A stretch of 64,000 nt of DNA from Sinotaia quadrata (taxonomy: Eukaryota; Mollusca; Gastropoda; Architaenioglossa; Viviparidae). Both the position numbers and the translations under genes were made by a program. The first letter of the stretch is position 1, and every line of letters starts with the position of its first letter. The DNA lies in assembly GCA_028829895.1 (NCBI GenBank), contig CM054179.1, forward strand, positions 75,364,544 to 75,428,543, given 5' to 3'. Below the pieces are notes generated by a model. The model did no database searches, had not been told where the DNA came from, and saw only the letters and a list, made by a program, of their open reading frames with translations. Shown in pieces: positions 13,086 to 25,893 of the stretch.

Positions 13086-13839
13086 CTGAAAAAAAAGTAA
13101 ACACCACAGAGAAAATGCATTATTAATATATAACTATATGCATTCCATGTATGATAAAATAGCATATTGCTTTTAACCATATACTAGATTATTCATAATA
13201 TTTGTTCCTCTACAAAGTGACTGAATTCTAATTATATATAATTACAATATTTTAATATTCCAAGATTCAATAACAAAGAAAAATTCTGAATCTTAATAGT
13301 GTGCTTATGTCCAACATTCTTAATATAAAACTATATAACAAAATGTAATGTATGTGCATATTTTAAATACAAGACTTCAACATATGTCTATATAAGACAC
13401 AAGTGTTCTCAGTAGTACCAGCAGTATAAAACAATTAAAAAAAGAGCCCACATGAATTTAAAGAAAAAAAATTATGAGGTTCTGTTATACTTTAAAAATA
13501 GCTTTTTAACCAATGCACTGAAAACAGAAAAATATTAAAATACAGTACTTTTAAAGTAAGATTACCAACAATATTACAGTATGATGCTCTTTCTTAGACA
13601 TTTATATTGATGTGAGCAACGCAAGGATAGTATAAAAGACAGTATGACTAATAATTATAAGATTGTAATGTGCCATTGAAATGTTACATGGAATTGTCTG
13701 CAGTTTGACTACTTTACAACCACTCAATGACAATACTATTGACATGCTAGTAACATTTTTGTTATATTAAGATACTGATACTAAGAAAACATTATTTAAG
13801 TATTCTGATTATATATGACCAATTCTCCTAAAATCATAC
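13086..13839 (-). other. Intron between exons k and l (754 bp)
   Basis: Plain AT-rich intron. I see no repeat or other feature in it. Confidence 0.75.
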
Positions 13840-14093
13840 ATGTAAGTGGCATCCACTCTCCCATCAGGAAATGTGCAGTCATAAGTGAGTAGAGAGCAAT
13901 TTGCTGTTGTCTCCAATTGTTGTGAGTTGCGGGCCCTTACCAGGAAATACAGTGGAATACCACATGGCAATACAGCTGGTACCACCAATGATGTACCACG
14001 CATTTCTGTCCAACCTATAATGTTAGTTCCTCCTGGATAATCACCAACTGCATACCACAAATTAAGATCACTGTCCTCATCTTCAACAGCAAA
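13840..14093 (-). CDS. Exon k (residues 681-765): fibronectin-III-like module core
   Basis: The 254-nt exon follows TTTCCCTAG in phase 0 and ends at CAT|gtatga in phase 2. It contains the strings LWYAVGDYPGG, NIIGWTEMRG and YFLVRARNS, followed by paired cysteines and the string TFPDGRVDATY. I associate this order (acidic stretch, W-Y-A-V-G, G-W-T, then LxVRARN) with fibronectin-III-like repeats of large secreted invertebrate proteins; I did not search a database. NCS near its end is a possible N-glycosylation site. The open frame runs 20 bases past the donor into an intronic stop, so the splice is needed. Confidence 0.85.
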
Positions 14094-16416
14094 CTAGGGA
14101 AAGGAATAGCAAATATATAGTGCATGTATATTCTGATATAAATCAAAAGTGAGCTAATTTTATTTTATTTACTAATGTACACATACTCATAAATTAAGCA
14201 AATGTTTATATATACCAGCAGATATTTGGCTTTTTCTCATGTACAGAATGTATTATAGTAAATAAAATATTTAAAATAAAGTTATAGCACTGTAAAATTT
14301 AAGGACATAAATGAGATGTCTGGTTAGTGAGTGGTTTGAAATGTAGGCATCAAATTTTGATTTGTCTGCTCCTCACCCTCTAACAGTTTACATTTCCAAA
14401 TGCAATATCAACTGTTTAACAGACCTCAGTTAATCAATGACATTAGTGTAACAAATGTGCAAAGTTCCATTGCCTAACACCTGCATATTGTGCCTCCATT
14501 CTTTCAACAGCCAACAGAAGAGTTGCACTATGGAAATGTGCTCACTAGTACAACAACATAAATGACAAGCTATGCAATGCCAAGAATGCATGCAGCATGT
14601 GTAAGATGAAGGTTTAAGCAACAATGAATCACTGGATATATCTCAAATCTATTATAAAAAAAAAGGTTAGCTTTTTATTAAATGAAACAGAAAATGAAAG
14701 TGATTCAGAATACATTCAGACGCATTGACAACACGGTTGTAAGTCAATTTTAATGGAAGCAGATGATAGATTTAAATACTCCAGCAACAACCATGATTAA
14801 CCTCTCTGATTAAACTATAACATTTGAATGCTTAGCAAATATATTTATTACTTAGAATATAGATCTAGATAGTTTAGATTTCTGAATAACTGTTTTTTGA
14901 AAAAGCAATAATTGTGATTTTGTTTGGTCATGACATGTTAACATCATCAATGTAATATAATGTACAATACATATGCATTCATTGAAAATATACATGGGGA
15001 TAGAAAATGTGGGAAAAGTCTGAAAAGTGTTTGTGTGTGTATGTGGGGGGGGGGAGGAGTCCTGAGGAATCAACCCCACCTAACAAAATTTTTAAATACT
15101 AAATCAAAATCTGTGCAATTTAACAATATCCTGGTATATCAAAACTTATTGTAAAATGTTATTTAATGTACATTTCTGTCTTTTTTTATTGTGGGAGCAA
15201 TTTTTTTTTTTTTTGGGGGGGGACAAATGAAAAAATGTGGGGGCTGAAATTTGCTTTTTGGCAAAGAATTCCCAACCCTATGAAAAATTGTGTGGTGAGG
15301 TATAATTAAATAATAATAATAAAATTATGACTTAATAAAATATATAAATAAAGCAACTAATAAGCACACATTATAAATTTTTAATAATAATTATGAAATT
15401 AGTAAATAATTATGAAAATATTTAACTTTACAATGGTATGCTTAAGTCTCTTGTTATAGTCTCTCAAGAATATAAAACTTCATTTGATTTTTGACTGGCT
15501 TTAAAGTTCAATAGAAAAATAATAAAATTAATATACAAAACCAATATCTGTAAAGATTATATTTTAGTAAAATCTCCCTGTACAAATCAGAAATAGAGAA
15601 ATAATCTGTTCTACACAAGAGAGTTAATAATACTGACTTCTATTATTAAAAAAAGTCTCCCTCAAACGTTCTATTCTGTAAAGTAGATGATTTTAATTTG
15701 TTCTGTAAATCAATGATAGTGCATTTATATATTATGGATATGCTGAACTTTTATTATTAAAACTACTAGAAACAATTTTAATTTCAATTTATACTTCAGG
15801 CAATTTTAGTTGTACATTGTAATGACAATTAAAAAAATATATTTACTATTAAATCTGTGCTGATACTACTTAACTCATTTAGAACTACTAATAATAACAT
15901 ATAAAGTATTACTTTGTTGATTAGAAACAGATCTTGTGTATTTTTCTTGCTTGTTTTATGAACTTGCTTATCATTTGCTACTGATAATTTTTTAAATATA
16001 TAACAAAGATATATGTTTAGATTTTTAGATTGGCCTTACTCTTATGGCACTAGTGTTTTAATATCATTCTGATATACATGCACTAAATATCTTAATTAAT
16101 ATTCTGGTCTGAAAAATAAGTGTAATACTAATTAGATAAACCTTGCAATATAAAAATCTTTTGCATTCCTGTTACAATAATAAAATAATTCCATAACTAT
16201 TTGATATATTAAAATAGAAATATATATTTTTGTTTTCTATTTTAAAAGAACAAGATTAAATTCAAGATTTGATAGGAAAAGGTTTGCATTCTGTTTGAGC
16301 TTTAAAAGCTGAAAATTGGTTTAAAATTATGTTGAATAACTTACAAAAAAAGGAAAAGGCAAACTTGTATTTAATTCTGTTTTGATTTAATTATTGATTT
16401 GACACATAATTCTCAC
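14094..16416 (-). other. Intron between exons j and k (2.3 kb)
   Basis: AT-rich, with short low-complexity G and T runs near 15030-15055 and 15180-15245. Nothing else is seen. Confidence 0.7.
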
Positions 16417-16501
16417 CTCAAGCTTAAATGCAGCATCACTTGGATGACGATCTGCTAACTGAATGACTGAACAGCTAGTCCCTATCTGTTGCTTGTTGGC
16501 A
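16417..16501 (-). CDS. Exon j (residues 652-680): start of first fibronectin-III-like module
   Basis: The 85-nt exon follows AACAACAG and ends at GAG|gtgaga in phase 0. It completes a Cys codon from exon i and adds a second Cys eight residues on. The peptide continues directly into exon k, where a typical module core is found, so this exon supplies its first strands. Its acceptor is a weaker, shorter pyrimidine tract, but the phase fits both neighbours. Confidence 0.8.
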
Positions 16502-16958
16502 CTGTTGTTAAGACAAAAGAAAATTTAACTTTAAATACAGAATGAATAATTAATCATGCAAAGTTTTTGTTAAAATTAGGTAAAGCATTTATAATGCCTC
16601 GTAGGAAATTACTGATCTTACACACAGATGTAAATTAATACTGTTTACGTAACAGACCAGTCTAAAGAGGTTTGTTACTTTCTTGTAAATACTTGTATAT
16701 GAAACACTATGTATGTATTGCACACATTAATTAGGATCAACTTATGTAAAAGCTTTAGTGCTTTCATCCATCCATTCATATTAAATCTGAACTTCCATTA
16801 TAAAATCTTTAGAAGAAATCAAGTATGTATAATGCCTATCATAATGATTTATTTATTAATTTTTAAATATATTGAAATATGTATTTTAGTTAATAGTAAG
16901 AATAAGTGCAATAAATAATATAAATTATGATTCAGATTGGGAAGTAATTATGTATGTA

Positions 16959-16997
<39 letters not shown>

Positions 16998-17115
16998 GTT
17001 AGTGCATGTGTTTAAGTGTATGTGTGGGTGGGTGGGGTGCTTTTGTGTGTATGTTTGTGTATGTGTATGTGAGTGCATGTGTGTGTGTGTGGGTGCATGT
17101 GTGTGTATGTTTTTT

Positions 17116-17190
<75 letters not shown>

Positions 17191-17940
17191 ATCACACACC
17201 TTTTTAGTGTTATAAATGTTTGATTCACTTCATTCACTGAGATGTTGTTTTGCAAGATGCTGTCATATGATAAACTATTTTGGTACATTTGTACTGATCC
17301 AAAATAATGCACCATAGGTAAATGAAATAGTATATCTATGTACACCATCTTCGTAGTGTTACAAGTATCTGACAGTTTTATTTGCTGCAAAATCTTTTGC
17401 TAGTTTCTCATCATATCATGATTATTTAATTTAAATTACTTTAGGGGTATATTCAATGGCATTTGACATGTTAGCTTCAATACTTGCTGGATCAAAAATT
17501 GGCAGAATACAATGCCATCTATTTATATTTCAAACTCACTCTCTGGAGTCCAGTTAACTCTGTTAGGTGAATTGTTTTAGTAAGTTTATGAATGAGCAAC
17601 AGTTTTGAATTCAGGAACTAGCTTATTTTTAATAGCAGCTAGTCTCAACATAAATGTATTTGTATCTTAATTAAGGGTCAACTAGCTGACCACAACTGTT
17701 CAACTTTCTTGGCTTTTGGCCAACATTTCCATGATATGTGATTTGTTCTATGTATTCTAGCTTAGCAAGGTAACTTGTAATTTTGTGGAATAGAAGTTAA
17801 TTCTCCCTTAGACAACCTTGATAATGCTTGCATCAAAAGATGTTTGTAGCAAATAGCAAACAATCCATGAAGTTGTTTCTACAATTTTCTCACTGAGACT
17901 GAAATTCCACTTTTACTCTTGGTTAAGAGTAAAGGAAACG

Positions 17941-17977
<37 letters not shown>

Positions 17978-20131
17978 CCCAATGCCATCAATAATTCATG
18001 GAGAGCTAGACAGAGTGACTGGGAATAAAGACATTCTATTAATCTGTATCTTTAAAGCCTTTTAGAGGAAATGCAACAAAAGTTGAGAATGCCTGAAAAT
18101 TTTCATTTTTTGCTGGAAATGCTAATGTAATAGAAAAGAATGCACTGTGCATGTTAATCTTGAGTCTACTATGGGAATATCAGCTAATGCACTCACTCTC
18201 TAATCATGAAAGAGGTGTGTTCAAGCAACCTTAGTATGTAGACTATTAAGTGTGCCAGAATAACCAATTGTTTAGCAAAGAATTCAGGAGAAAATTGAAA
18301 AGAAAGTATATATAATCCAAATTAGGTTTTCAGCTTTTTACCATGATGACACTTTTGTATGCTTTAATTAAAAGGGAATTCGCAATTCCAACTTCTTGTG
18401 TAAAATTATTTTCTCTTGTGTGGTTATGTAACATGAAAATTTATTTCATGAAATATTCTTCAACTCAGTCAATCAATGCTTTTAAATTCTTTATTGGCAA
18501 TGAAAAACAGCAAAAGATGGGGATAGGGAGAGAACACTAAATGCAAGTATTTATTTTTTTTTTAATTTTTAAATGCCAACAATGAGTGAAAATGTGTGAA
18601 ATGTAGCATTAAAAAAACCACCTGAAGATTGTAAATGTTTCATAAATTTTTGTGACTGCTGAATTTACTACATAATTCTGGTAAAATGTGTATTTTCCAT
18701 GTATTTATTACTGAAGACATTATTGTTCTGTCATTGAGACAAAAAATAATGTGCAAATCAAATGTGGGCAAAAGTAGGCAAGAGGCAGTTCTATCATTGT
18801 GAGTTGTTAAACCAGCTGAAATGAAAGCACTTTAAGTGAAATGAATTATAAATTATGCTGGACAAATGATTCATTATAATTATTTACAAATGATTTTCAA
18901 TGTTTCTAAGATATAAATAATAAAGTGACATGTTTTCATTTTCTTGTAGTGAAAAAATTTATTTATATACTAAAGATGCATTAGATATCATTTATCTTTA
19001 TAAAAATGTAAAATGTATTTAAGGATAGATGTAACACTAAAGAATTTATGTTGATTCAAATGAAAGTACATGTACTTGTGTCTCATTAGAATTCTGTCAA
19101 ACAAAATATGGTGGCAGGGAAGTAATTCCAAAAAATAATTTGGAGGTCTAAAGATTAGTAGACCTTTGCATTCAGATGAGACAGTTACTTACAAGCAAGA
19201 ATGGATATTATTAAACAGTCCACTAGAAAGAAGCAATATTATTTTCAGTGTTTCTGAGTGGTTTAATCTCGTGGAAGAGACAGGAAAAATTCTTGCCTCT
19301 GGATGCACATGACCCAGTAAAAGTCAGTAGTGTGTATATACAGGAAGAAGCCAAAGAGTTTAATTCATGTCCCAAGGATTAAGAACACATGACTGAGTTA
19401 GGGGACAAAAATAACCTGCTTCTTGTAGCAGACGGAACTAAAATTAGGACACCATGCACAAAGGCATAAGGACCAAAATGGATGTAAATCTGGAACTGAG
19501 AGACTCTATGTAGTATGGAGTGTGCATTTTAACAATAGACTAAAACACTGCTGTATTTTCAAGTCCACTGTTTCATGTCTATTTGCAAGCTTTTATTTTG
19601 CAGCAAATGTTATTCAGTTATTAATGTAGCTGTCATTTCATCACTGTCATCAAATTACTAATGCTTGATGGTTTAAAATCTGTGTGTGACAGCTGATAAG
19701 CTTTAAATTGGTTTCAAAACAACATAACTATTTTTAGATGATTGGTATTGACTTTATGAGTAAATTATGGCAAAACTCTGTGAAGGATTTGAATTAATTT
19801 ATGTTAATAAAATTCCCTGACATTTGAATATTTAATAAATTATAATCATTAAGAGATATGTGAACTCTAAATATTTTTGTATTACAATTGTAATGCAATA
19901 TTTTTTTTTTATTTCTTGGAGATATCCATTTCAAATCTGATATATAATGACTGCTTTTAAGTCCAGATCTATAGTATAGATTTTTTTTAAAAAACAATAG
20001 AATATATAATAACTGCAAATGTATAATGATCTTCATAATTTGTCATTAAATAAATCTCTGTTAAGATCAGTTTTGATTATTCTCTATATGCTCATACTTT
20101 CCATGCAAAAGCATGTTTCATTTATATTTAC
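16502..20131 (-). other. Intron between exons i and j (3.6 kb)
   Basis: Contains a long TG microsatellite, an A(32) run at about 17942-17973 and otherwise unremarkable AT-rich DNA. Confidence 0.7.
16950..17190. repeat. TG/GTAT microsatellite
   Basis: An impure (TG)n tract of about 240 bp ends in a pure run of roughly 35 TG units. All open frames across it are low complexity. Confidence 0.97.
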
Positions 20132-20335
20132 CATTGATCTGACACTCTGTCACAGTTTGGAAATCTTGGTGGTTCAAAGTCATTCTTGATAATGACTTTC
20201 TTCCAGACTGTGGTTCTGATTGGATCAGCTGTCCAGTGCCAGAGAACTTTATTCATTGAAAACAATCCAAATATCTGTTCTACCCAGGCTTTTAGAATTA
20301 ACTCTACAGGATCGAGTTCCACATCCAGGCTTTTC
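20132..20335 (-). CDS. Exon i (residues 584-652): tryptophan-rich end of the unnamed beta domain
   Basis: The 204-nt exon follows CATTCAG and ends at ATG|gtaaat in phase 2. Four tryptophans at about 601, 615, 617 and 628 and a PPRFPNC motif near 639-645 mark it. The proline-rich end with a cysteine near 645, and another at the junction with exon j, looks like a boundary between the N-terminal unnamed domains and the fibronectin-III-like C-terminal half. No enzyme motif is visible. Confidence 0.85.
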
Positions 20336-22654
20336 CTGAATGTATATAAACAGATCATCTGTCACAGTCTCAGAAAACAAAGCCAATTTAAACCAGTAAT
20401 AATACTTAAATGAGAAGCACAGATTGAAAATAATGTAAAGACTGAGGAGTGGTATTTTTAGATGGCTGGTGTGATGAAATGATTGATGATGAATAATATA
20501 CCAAATTAAGATACACACATAAAGGTTTCTTTGAGATAGTGATTGCTTATTTTACACAGTCTATTTACAAATGGAATCAAGGTAGCAACAGTAAATAAAT
20601 ATAACAAATCCAAATATATGTTATTGAGGCACATTACACAACACAATAATCCAAGTCATTTCCACTGAAAAAGCAATATATAATATTTCATAAATTTGCC
20701 CTATAATGTGTTCCAACCCTGCTCATTTCTCTGGTTTTTTATGATTGACACCATTTTAATTGTACACCATCTTATTTTTCTACAAAACTAGTCTCTAGGT
20801 GAACACTAAGTCCTAAATCTAACTACACTTTCTTTTTCTTTCATCCTAAAGTTTCATTTTCTCCTGCCTGTTGTAGCCTGTCCCTTAGTTGCTAGCTTTG
20901 GGTATTTAACACTGTCTTGGTGGCAGAGGGGGAGAAAGATTGGTCAGTGTGTGTGGTCCAAACACCTGCCTTTGATAGTAAAACAGTGTCTTGATAAAGT
21001 GGGTCTGAAACCTAATCTCATGTTATCTGATACATCTGTTGCTCAGCTCAATGATGAGGGTTAAAACAATGGAGAGACCAAGGAGAGGATGCTGTGTTTA
21101 GCACTATCATAAATCTAATTTAGGATTTCCAAGCATGGCCCAAAAAGCTGTATTCTGCAGTCCACCCAAACGACATTACACACTAATGGAATTTAGTCTT
21201 TAATTAGAATAAAATCCATGCACCAACCACTCTGCTTTGACCATGAAACAAATAGTGGCTGTGGATGGGGGTGGAGAGTGTGTTTGCAGCCACAGCAGAG
21301 AGGGAGGCTTTTTCTAGCTCAAAGAGACTGTCTGAAGCTATTGTGAGATGACAAAATGGTGTGTTAAAAAGAATGTGCAGCAAAAAGTGGTACAATTTAA
21401 AAAGGGACATTAAAAAGCAATCAAACAGCAGTCAGATATCATCTTAAGCAATCCTTTTTGCATGATATATCTCCCTTCAGGGATGGGTGGAAGGGGAGAC
21501 TTTGGTACTGGACTGCTTAGAATTTCTTTTCAGTACCCTCAATTTTGAAAACCAGGCCATCCCTTCCTACCTGACCTACCTGCCAGCCAGAAGCCACTGT
21601 TTTGGGGACTTCACAGTGAGTTGGTTTATTTTAGTTCACCATTAATTAGTAAAAATGGCTTAAGAATCAAGTAAGAAAAGTAAGTTCTCAATGAATGTAG
21701 AACACTTCAAGCAAGGTGAATTATCTATACTTTTTTATTGTATGAAGAACAAGTCAGTTTGTTTGATATGCAAGAGGCAGTTTCAGTCTTTAAGGAATTT
21801 AACAAGTGGAGACATTATGACACTAAAGACAGATAGATATGCATCTGCACTTGACAAATTTAAAGGTTAATTTCATGCAGATGAGGTGTCTGAACTTAAA
21901 GTAAATTGTTGGGACAGCAATCCTTCTTCAAGAATATGTTTTCCCAGTTAAGCAATTTTTATGATATCATTATTTGTAACACATATTTATTTATGTGAGC
22001 AAGTGTTCTACAGGATGAAGTAGGTGAAGTGCATGACAAGATCACTAATTATGGAGAGTTTCTTTATGTTGGTACTTCATTCAACATGCCTGATATTGGG
22101 AGTCTTGTTTGTCAAAAGCAGTGACAAGTCTTGCACTGATAATTTGTAGTTATTTCCTAAAATAAAATGTATGTTTGAGATTAAGTACTTTTAATCAAGA
22201 TAACATTATTTTCGCTCATTAAAGCAGTTAAAATTGCATTTCTATAGTAAAACTAGATAATAGGCAATTAGGATTAGAATCATTAAGTGTGAGGCCCACA
22301 AACTAGTCCACAATAATGGTTGTGGCCCTTTACACAAAAAGGCTAAAGTAACTCTGAGGCAAAAACAGATACACAGATAGACTTGAGGGCTGTGACTCTC
22401 ACTTCATAAATGTAATTCAAAACAAAGTAACTCTTGCACAAACTGACACAAATAGGTTGAACATATGGGCAGACTTTCCCACTACAACCAAACTAAAGAC
22501 TAAAGAAATGAAATACAATCATAGTATCAAAGTATTTTGTATCAGAAGAATAAATAAATAATTAAATCTGTTAACTGGTACTGCAATAATAAATAGTAGT
22601 ATTCCTAAATGCATGCATGCACACATATGCACAATATTACATGCAAAAATGGTA

Positions 22655-22731
22655 AATCTTACCACACACACGCACGCACAAACACGCGCGCACACACATG
22701 CATGCACATGCACACGCACACGCACACACAC
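22655..22731. repeat. CA/CG-rich dinucleotide repeat
   Basis: Alternating purine-pyrimidine tract mixing CA, CG and TG steps, the composition that favours Z-DNA. Confidence 0.9.
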
Positions 22732-23461
22732 AATCAGTGTTGTTTTTAAATTTAAAATATCATTTTAAAGGATTTTATCATAAACAAAACATCTCAGAAA
22801 AACCATTACATAGTTGGAAATGTGTGTTCTATAAAAAAATGAAAGCATTAAATATCAATTCATGAATGTTTGTTGTTTTGGGTAAAGTAGTTATGCTAAC
22901 ATATTTCATATAAATCATTTTATGTGGTTGATTCAGCCATTTCATAATATTCTGTGATATATATGGGTTCAACTTTGTAGCAAGCACTGCCATTCTTACT
23001 GTCATGAAAAACCCTAAAAGCAATTTGTTTAGGTAAGGATTTGTAAAGGATTTAAGTCCACTTTAACAATATCTTCAAGGATACATTTCATCTCAAAGAG
23101 TTCACTATTATACTCCTCTGATTGGAGACTATTTTGAGTAGTTTGCCACTGTACAAAAACTACAGTTATAATTTAAGATACCACAGATATGCAATAAACT
23201 AACCCTAATCTGCTATTCTCTTTGTTCCTGAAGACCACTGAGCTGTAATATAGTGTATATAGAACTCAATCCTAAAGATCTTTAGCACATGATTAGTGAA
23301 CTATTAACGGTTGCAGACAACATTTATGCATGTACATTTTCTAATGTATTTGCTTATCCACAAGGTGAAAGAGTTTCATATTATTTTTTTTTTATATTTT
23401 GCTGGTTAATACAAATTAATGTGCTAATAAAATTTGATCCACACAATTTACCATAATTTCT

Positions 23462-23634
23462 TCAAATAATATGTTTATATTTATCTAGTGCTGTTCATTT
23501 GAAAGTGCTGATTTTGCAACAACATATTTATTATATATTCTAATACATTCAAATAATATGTTTATATTTATCTAGTGCTGTTTATTTGAAAGTGCTGATT
23601 TTGCAACAACATATTTATTATATATTCTAATACA
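23462..23634. repeat. Two-copy tandem duplication, period 87 bp
   Basis: Copies starting TCAAATAATATGTTTATATT at 23462 and 23549 differ at about one base. Confidence 0.93.
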
Positions 23635-23876
23635 TCTACCTACAACCACCAACCAATCAAAAAGTCTTTGTCTTAATCTATCAGTGTATCTCCCAATTTT
23701 ATCCCTGTATTTCTCAAGAAATTTTTATAATTTTCTATGATGAATGTAACTGAAACATACAAATATTAAATATGTAATAATTATTTCAATATTTTAAAAT
23801 TTACTTAAAGCAAAGTTGATCAGAGTACACAAATAGTATTTTTAAAGAATGAAAAAATACAATAAGCATAGCTTAC

Positions 23877-24034
23877 GTTATTTTAATTGGCTGCTTGGCG
23901 TAATTTGATGCCAAGGTCAGAGGAAAACGTACCCTCATCAGATACCCATCCATATGAATACCACCTTGAGCCACAACAGAAGAAATAGTTGAGCTGGCTT
24001 CTATTTTACCAGACACCCAAGGCTTAATTGTTGT
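23877..24034 (-). CDS. Exon h (residues 532-584): beta-rich segment
   Basis: The 158-nt exon starts after TTTTACAG in phase 0 and ends at AAC|gtaagc in phase 2. The peptide contains a Ser/Val-rich strand followed by GGIHMDGYLMRVRFPL, with alternating polar and hydrophobic residues, and lacks cysteine. With exons f and g it seems to form one continuous beta domain of about 130 residues. Family unknown. Confidence 0.85.
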
Positions 24035-25655
24035 CTGTAAAACAAATAAAAAGATTTTTTTTGTCTATTATGCATTTCTTTACATAAAATTGCAACACAT
24101 GCATACACACATAAAAAGTAAACAAATAATTAACATAGTAACAGCTAAGATATAGTGTGAATTTTTCATGTATTTTTAATTTTTATAATTTATTTTTGAA
24201 ACATTATATTGCAATTACTTTATTAATGGACATTTTTCAAAATCATTCAAGAATTCAACTGAAACTGTGATGTAAACTATAACAAAGATGTCAGATATGA
24301 AAATGATGTAAGATATGACATTGATGTAAGACATGACAATGATACAGAATATAACAAAGATGCAAGATATGACAAAGATATAAGATTTAAAAAAGAAGCA
24401 AGATAATTCAGTGATACAAATAAGATAAAGATGCAAGATATGACAATGATACAAGATATAAGAAAGATGTAAGATATGACAATGATAAAAAATAAGATAA
24501 AGATACAAGATAAGACAATGATACAAGATATAAGAAAGATGTAAGATATGACAATGATAAAAAATAAGATAAAGATACAAGATAAGACAATGATACAAAA
24601 TACAAGAAAGATGCAAGATATGACAAAGATATAAGATTTAAAAAAGAAGCAAGATAATTCAGTGATACAAATAAGATAAAGATGCAAGATATGACAATGA
24701 TACAAGATATAAGAAAGATGTAAGATATGACAATGATAAAAAAATAAGATAAAGACACAAGATAAGACAATGATATATAAGAAAGATGCAAGATATGACA
24801 ATGATACAAAATACAATACAAAATACAAGAAAGACGCAAAATAAGACAATGATACAAAATACAAAAAAGATGCAAGATAAGACAATGATACAAAATACAA
24901 GAAAGATGAATGATATGACAATAATACAAAATACAAGAAAGATGCAAAATAAGACAATGATACAAAATACAATAAAGATGCAAGATAAGACAATGATACA
25001 AAATACAAGAAAGATGCAAGATATGACAATGATAAAAATAAGATAAAGATGCAAGATAAGACAATGATACAAGACATGATAAAGACGCAAGATATGACAA
25101 TATAACTTATAACAAAGATGTAAGCTATGACAATGATGTAAGATATAAATGATACAATGATATAAGATATGACAAAGATGCATCATGTGACAAAGAAGTA
25201 CAATGTGACAAAGATGTATGATATGACAAAGATGTAAGCTGTGACAATGACATAAGATTTAACAAAGATGTATAATGTGACAAAGATGTAAGATATGACA
25301 ATGATGTAAGATATGGCAAGGATGTAAGATATGATTCCAAAAGTAAGAAACTCAGTTACCAAAAGAAAAGTGAATTAAATACACACATATATATATATAT
25401 GAATGTGTTGACATATAATTAAGAAAACCTCAAGCAAATAGTTTACTGTTTACAAGGAGTCATTGATATGTAAATGCAAGCATTAATATAATACTGTTTT
25501 TTAATAAATGCACTTATAAAAATAAACCTATCTAACAACAAACTTCATATTTACACAGATATGAAGAGAATATGGCTATTATGCAGAGCAGTGGCAGTAG
25601 GGGTGGGGACAGGTAGAGAAAGAAGATTAAAGATTCAAATTAGAAAAATGCTTAC
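24035..25655 (-). other. Intron between exons g and h (1.6 kb)
   Basis: About two thirds of the intron is a purine-rich tandem array (24256-25334). A short TA run lies at 25385-25400. Confidence 0.75.
24256..25334. repeat. 1.1-kb tandem array of about 12-bp purine-rich units
   Basis: The plus strand is built from variants of GATACAAGATATGACAAT and ACAAGAAAGATGCAAG, with 12-bp and 24-bp higher spacing. It has very few C and G bases. All minus frames are open for long stretches (up to 266 codons of repeated Ile, Leu, Ser, Tyr), but this follows from the repeat and is not evidence for a protein. Confidence 0.93.
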
Positions 25656-25714
25656 TTTTACAAGTGAATCCAGAGCCTGAATGCTGATGTCAAGAGAAAC
25701 TCCCAAAGCACCAC
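25656..25714 (-). CDS. Exon g (residues 512-531): very short exon with tandem acceptor
   Basis: This 59-nt exon encodes about 20 residues of regular hydrophobic alternation (GVSLDISIQALDSLVK). Two AGs lie five bases apart in TTTTAGTGCAG. Only the downstream one keeps frame with exon f (phase 1 plus two bases gives Gly); the upstream one shifts frame and meets a stop at the end of the exon. The donor AAA|gtaagc ends the exon in phase 0. The peptide flows naturally from exon f into exon h. Confidence 0.75.
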
Positions 25715-25805
25715 CTGCACTAAAATCTAAACAAATATTATTAAATGTATTCCTAGATACACTACAATTCAGACAATTATTATTGATGAAGTTTTGTTTG
25801 CATAC

Positions 25806-25893
25806 ATAATTTAGGACTTGAAATAAACTCCTTCTGTAACACAACATATATAATTTAGGACTTGAAATAAACTCCTTCTGTAACACAGCATGC
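25806..25893. repeat. Two-copy tandem duplication, period 44 bp
   Basis: Copies begin ATAATTTAGGACTTGAAATA at 25806 and 25850. They lie 90 bp upstream of exon g in gene orientation, near its acceptor. Confidence 0.9.

Larger units (their letters stand above)
20336..23876 (-). other. Intron between exons h and i (3.5 kb)
   Basis: Contains a CA/CG dinucleotide tract and an 87-bp tandem duplication. The segment 20850-21620 is less AT-rich but no gene or element edge is recognisable. Confidence 0.7.

Noticed and set aside
16932..17390. 152-codon minus-strand frame
   Set aside because: Mostly translation of a CA/TG microsatellite.
18165..18250. tRNA-like stretch with GTGTTCAAGC
   Set aside because: Too diverged for a tRNA or a confident SINE call.
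24277..25100. Long minus-strand open frames of up to 266 codons
   Set aside because: They come from a 12-bp repeat without stops and have only Ile, Leu, Ser, Tyr, Cys and His patterns; no gene signals.
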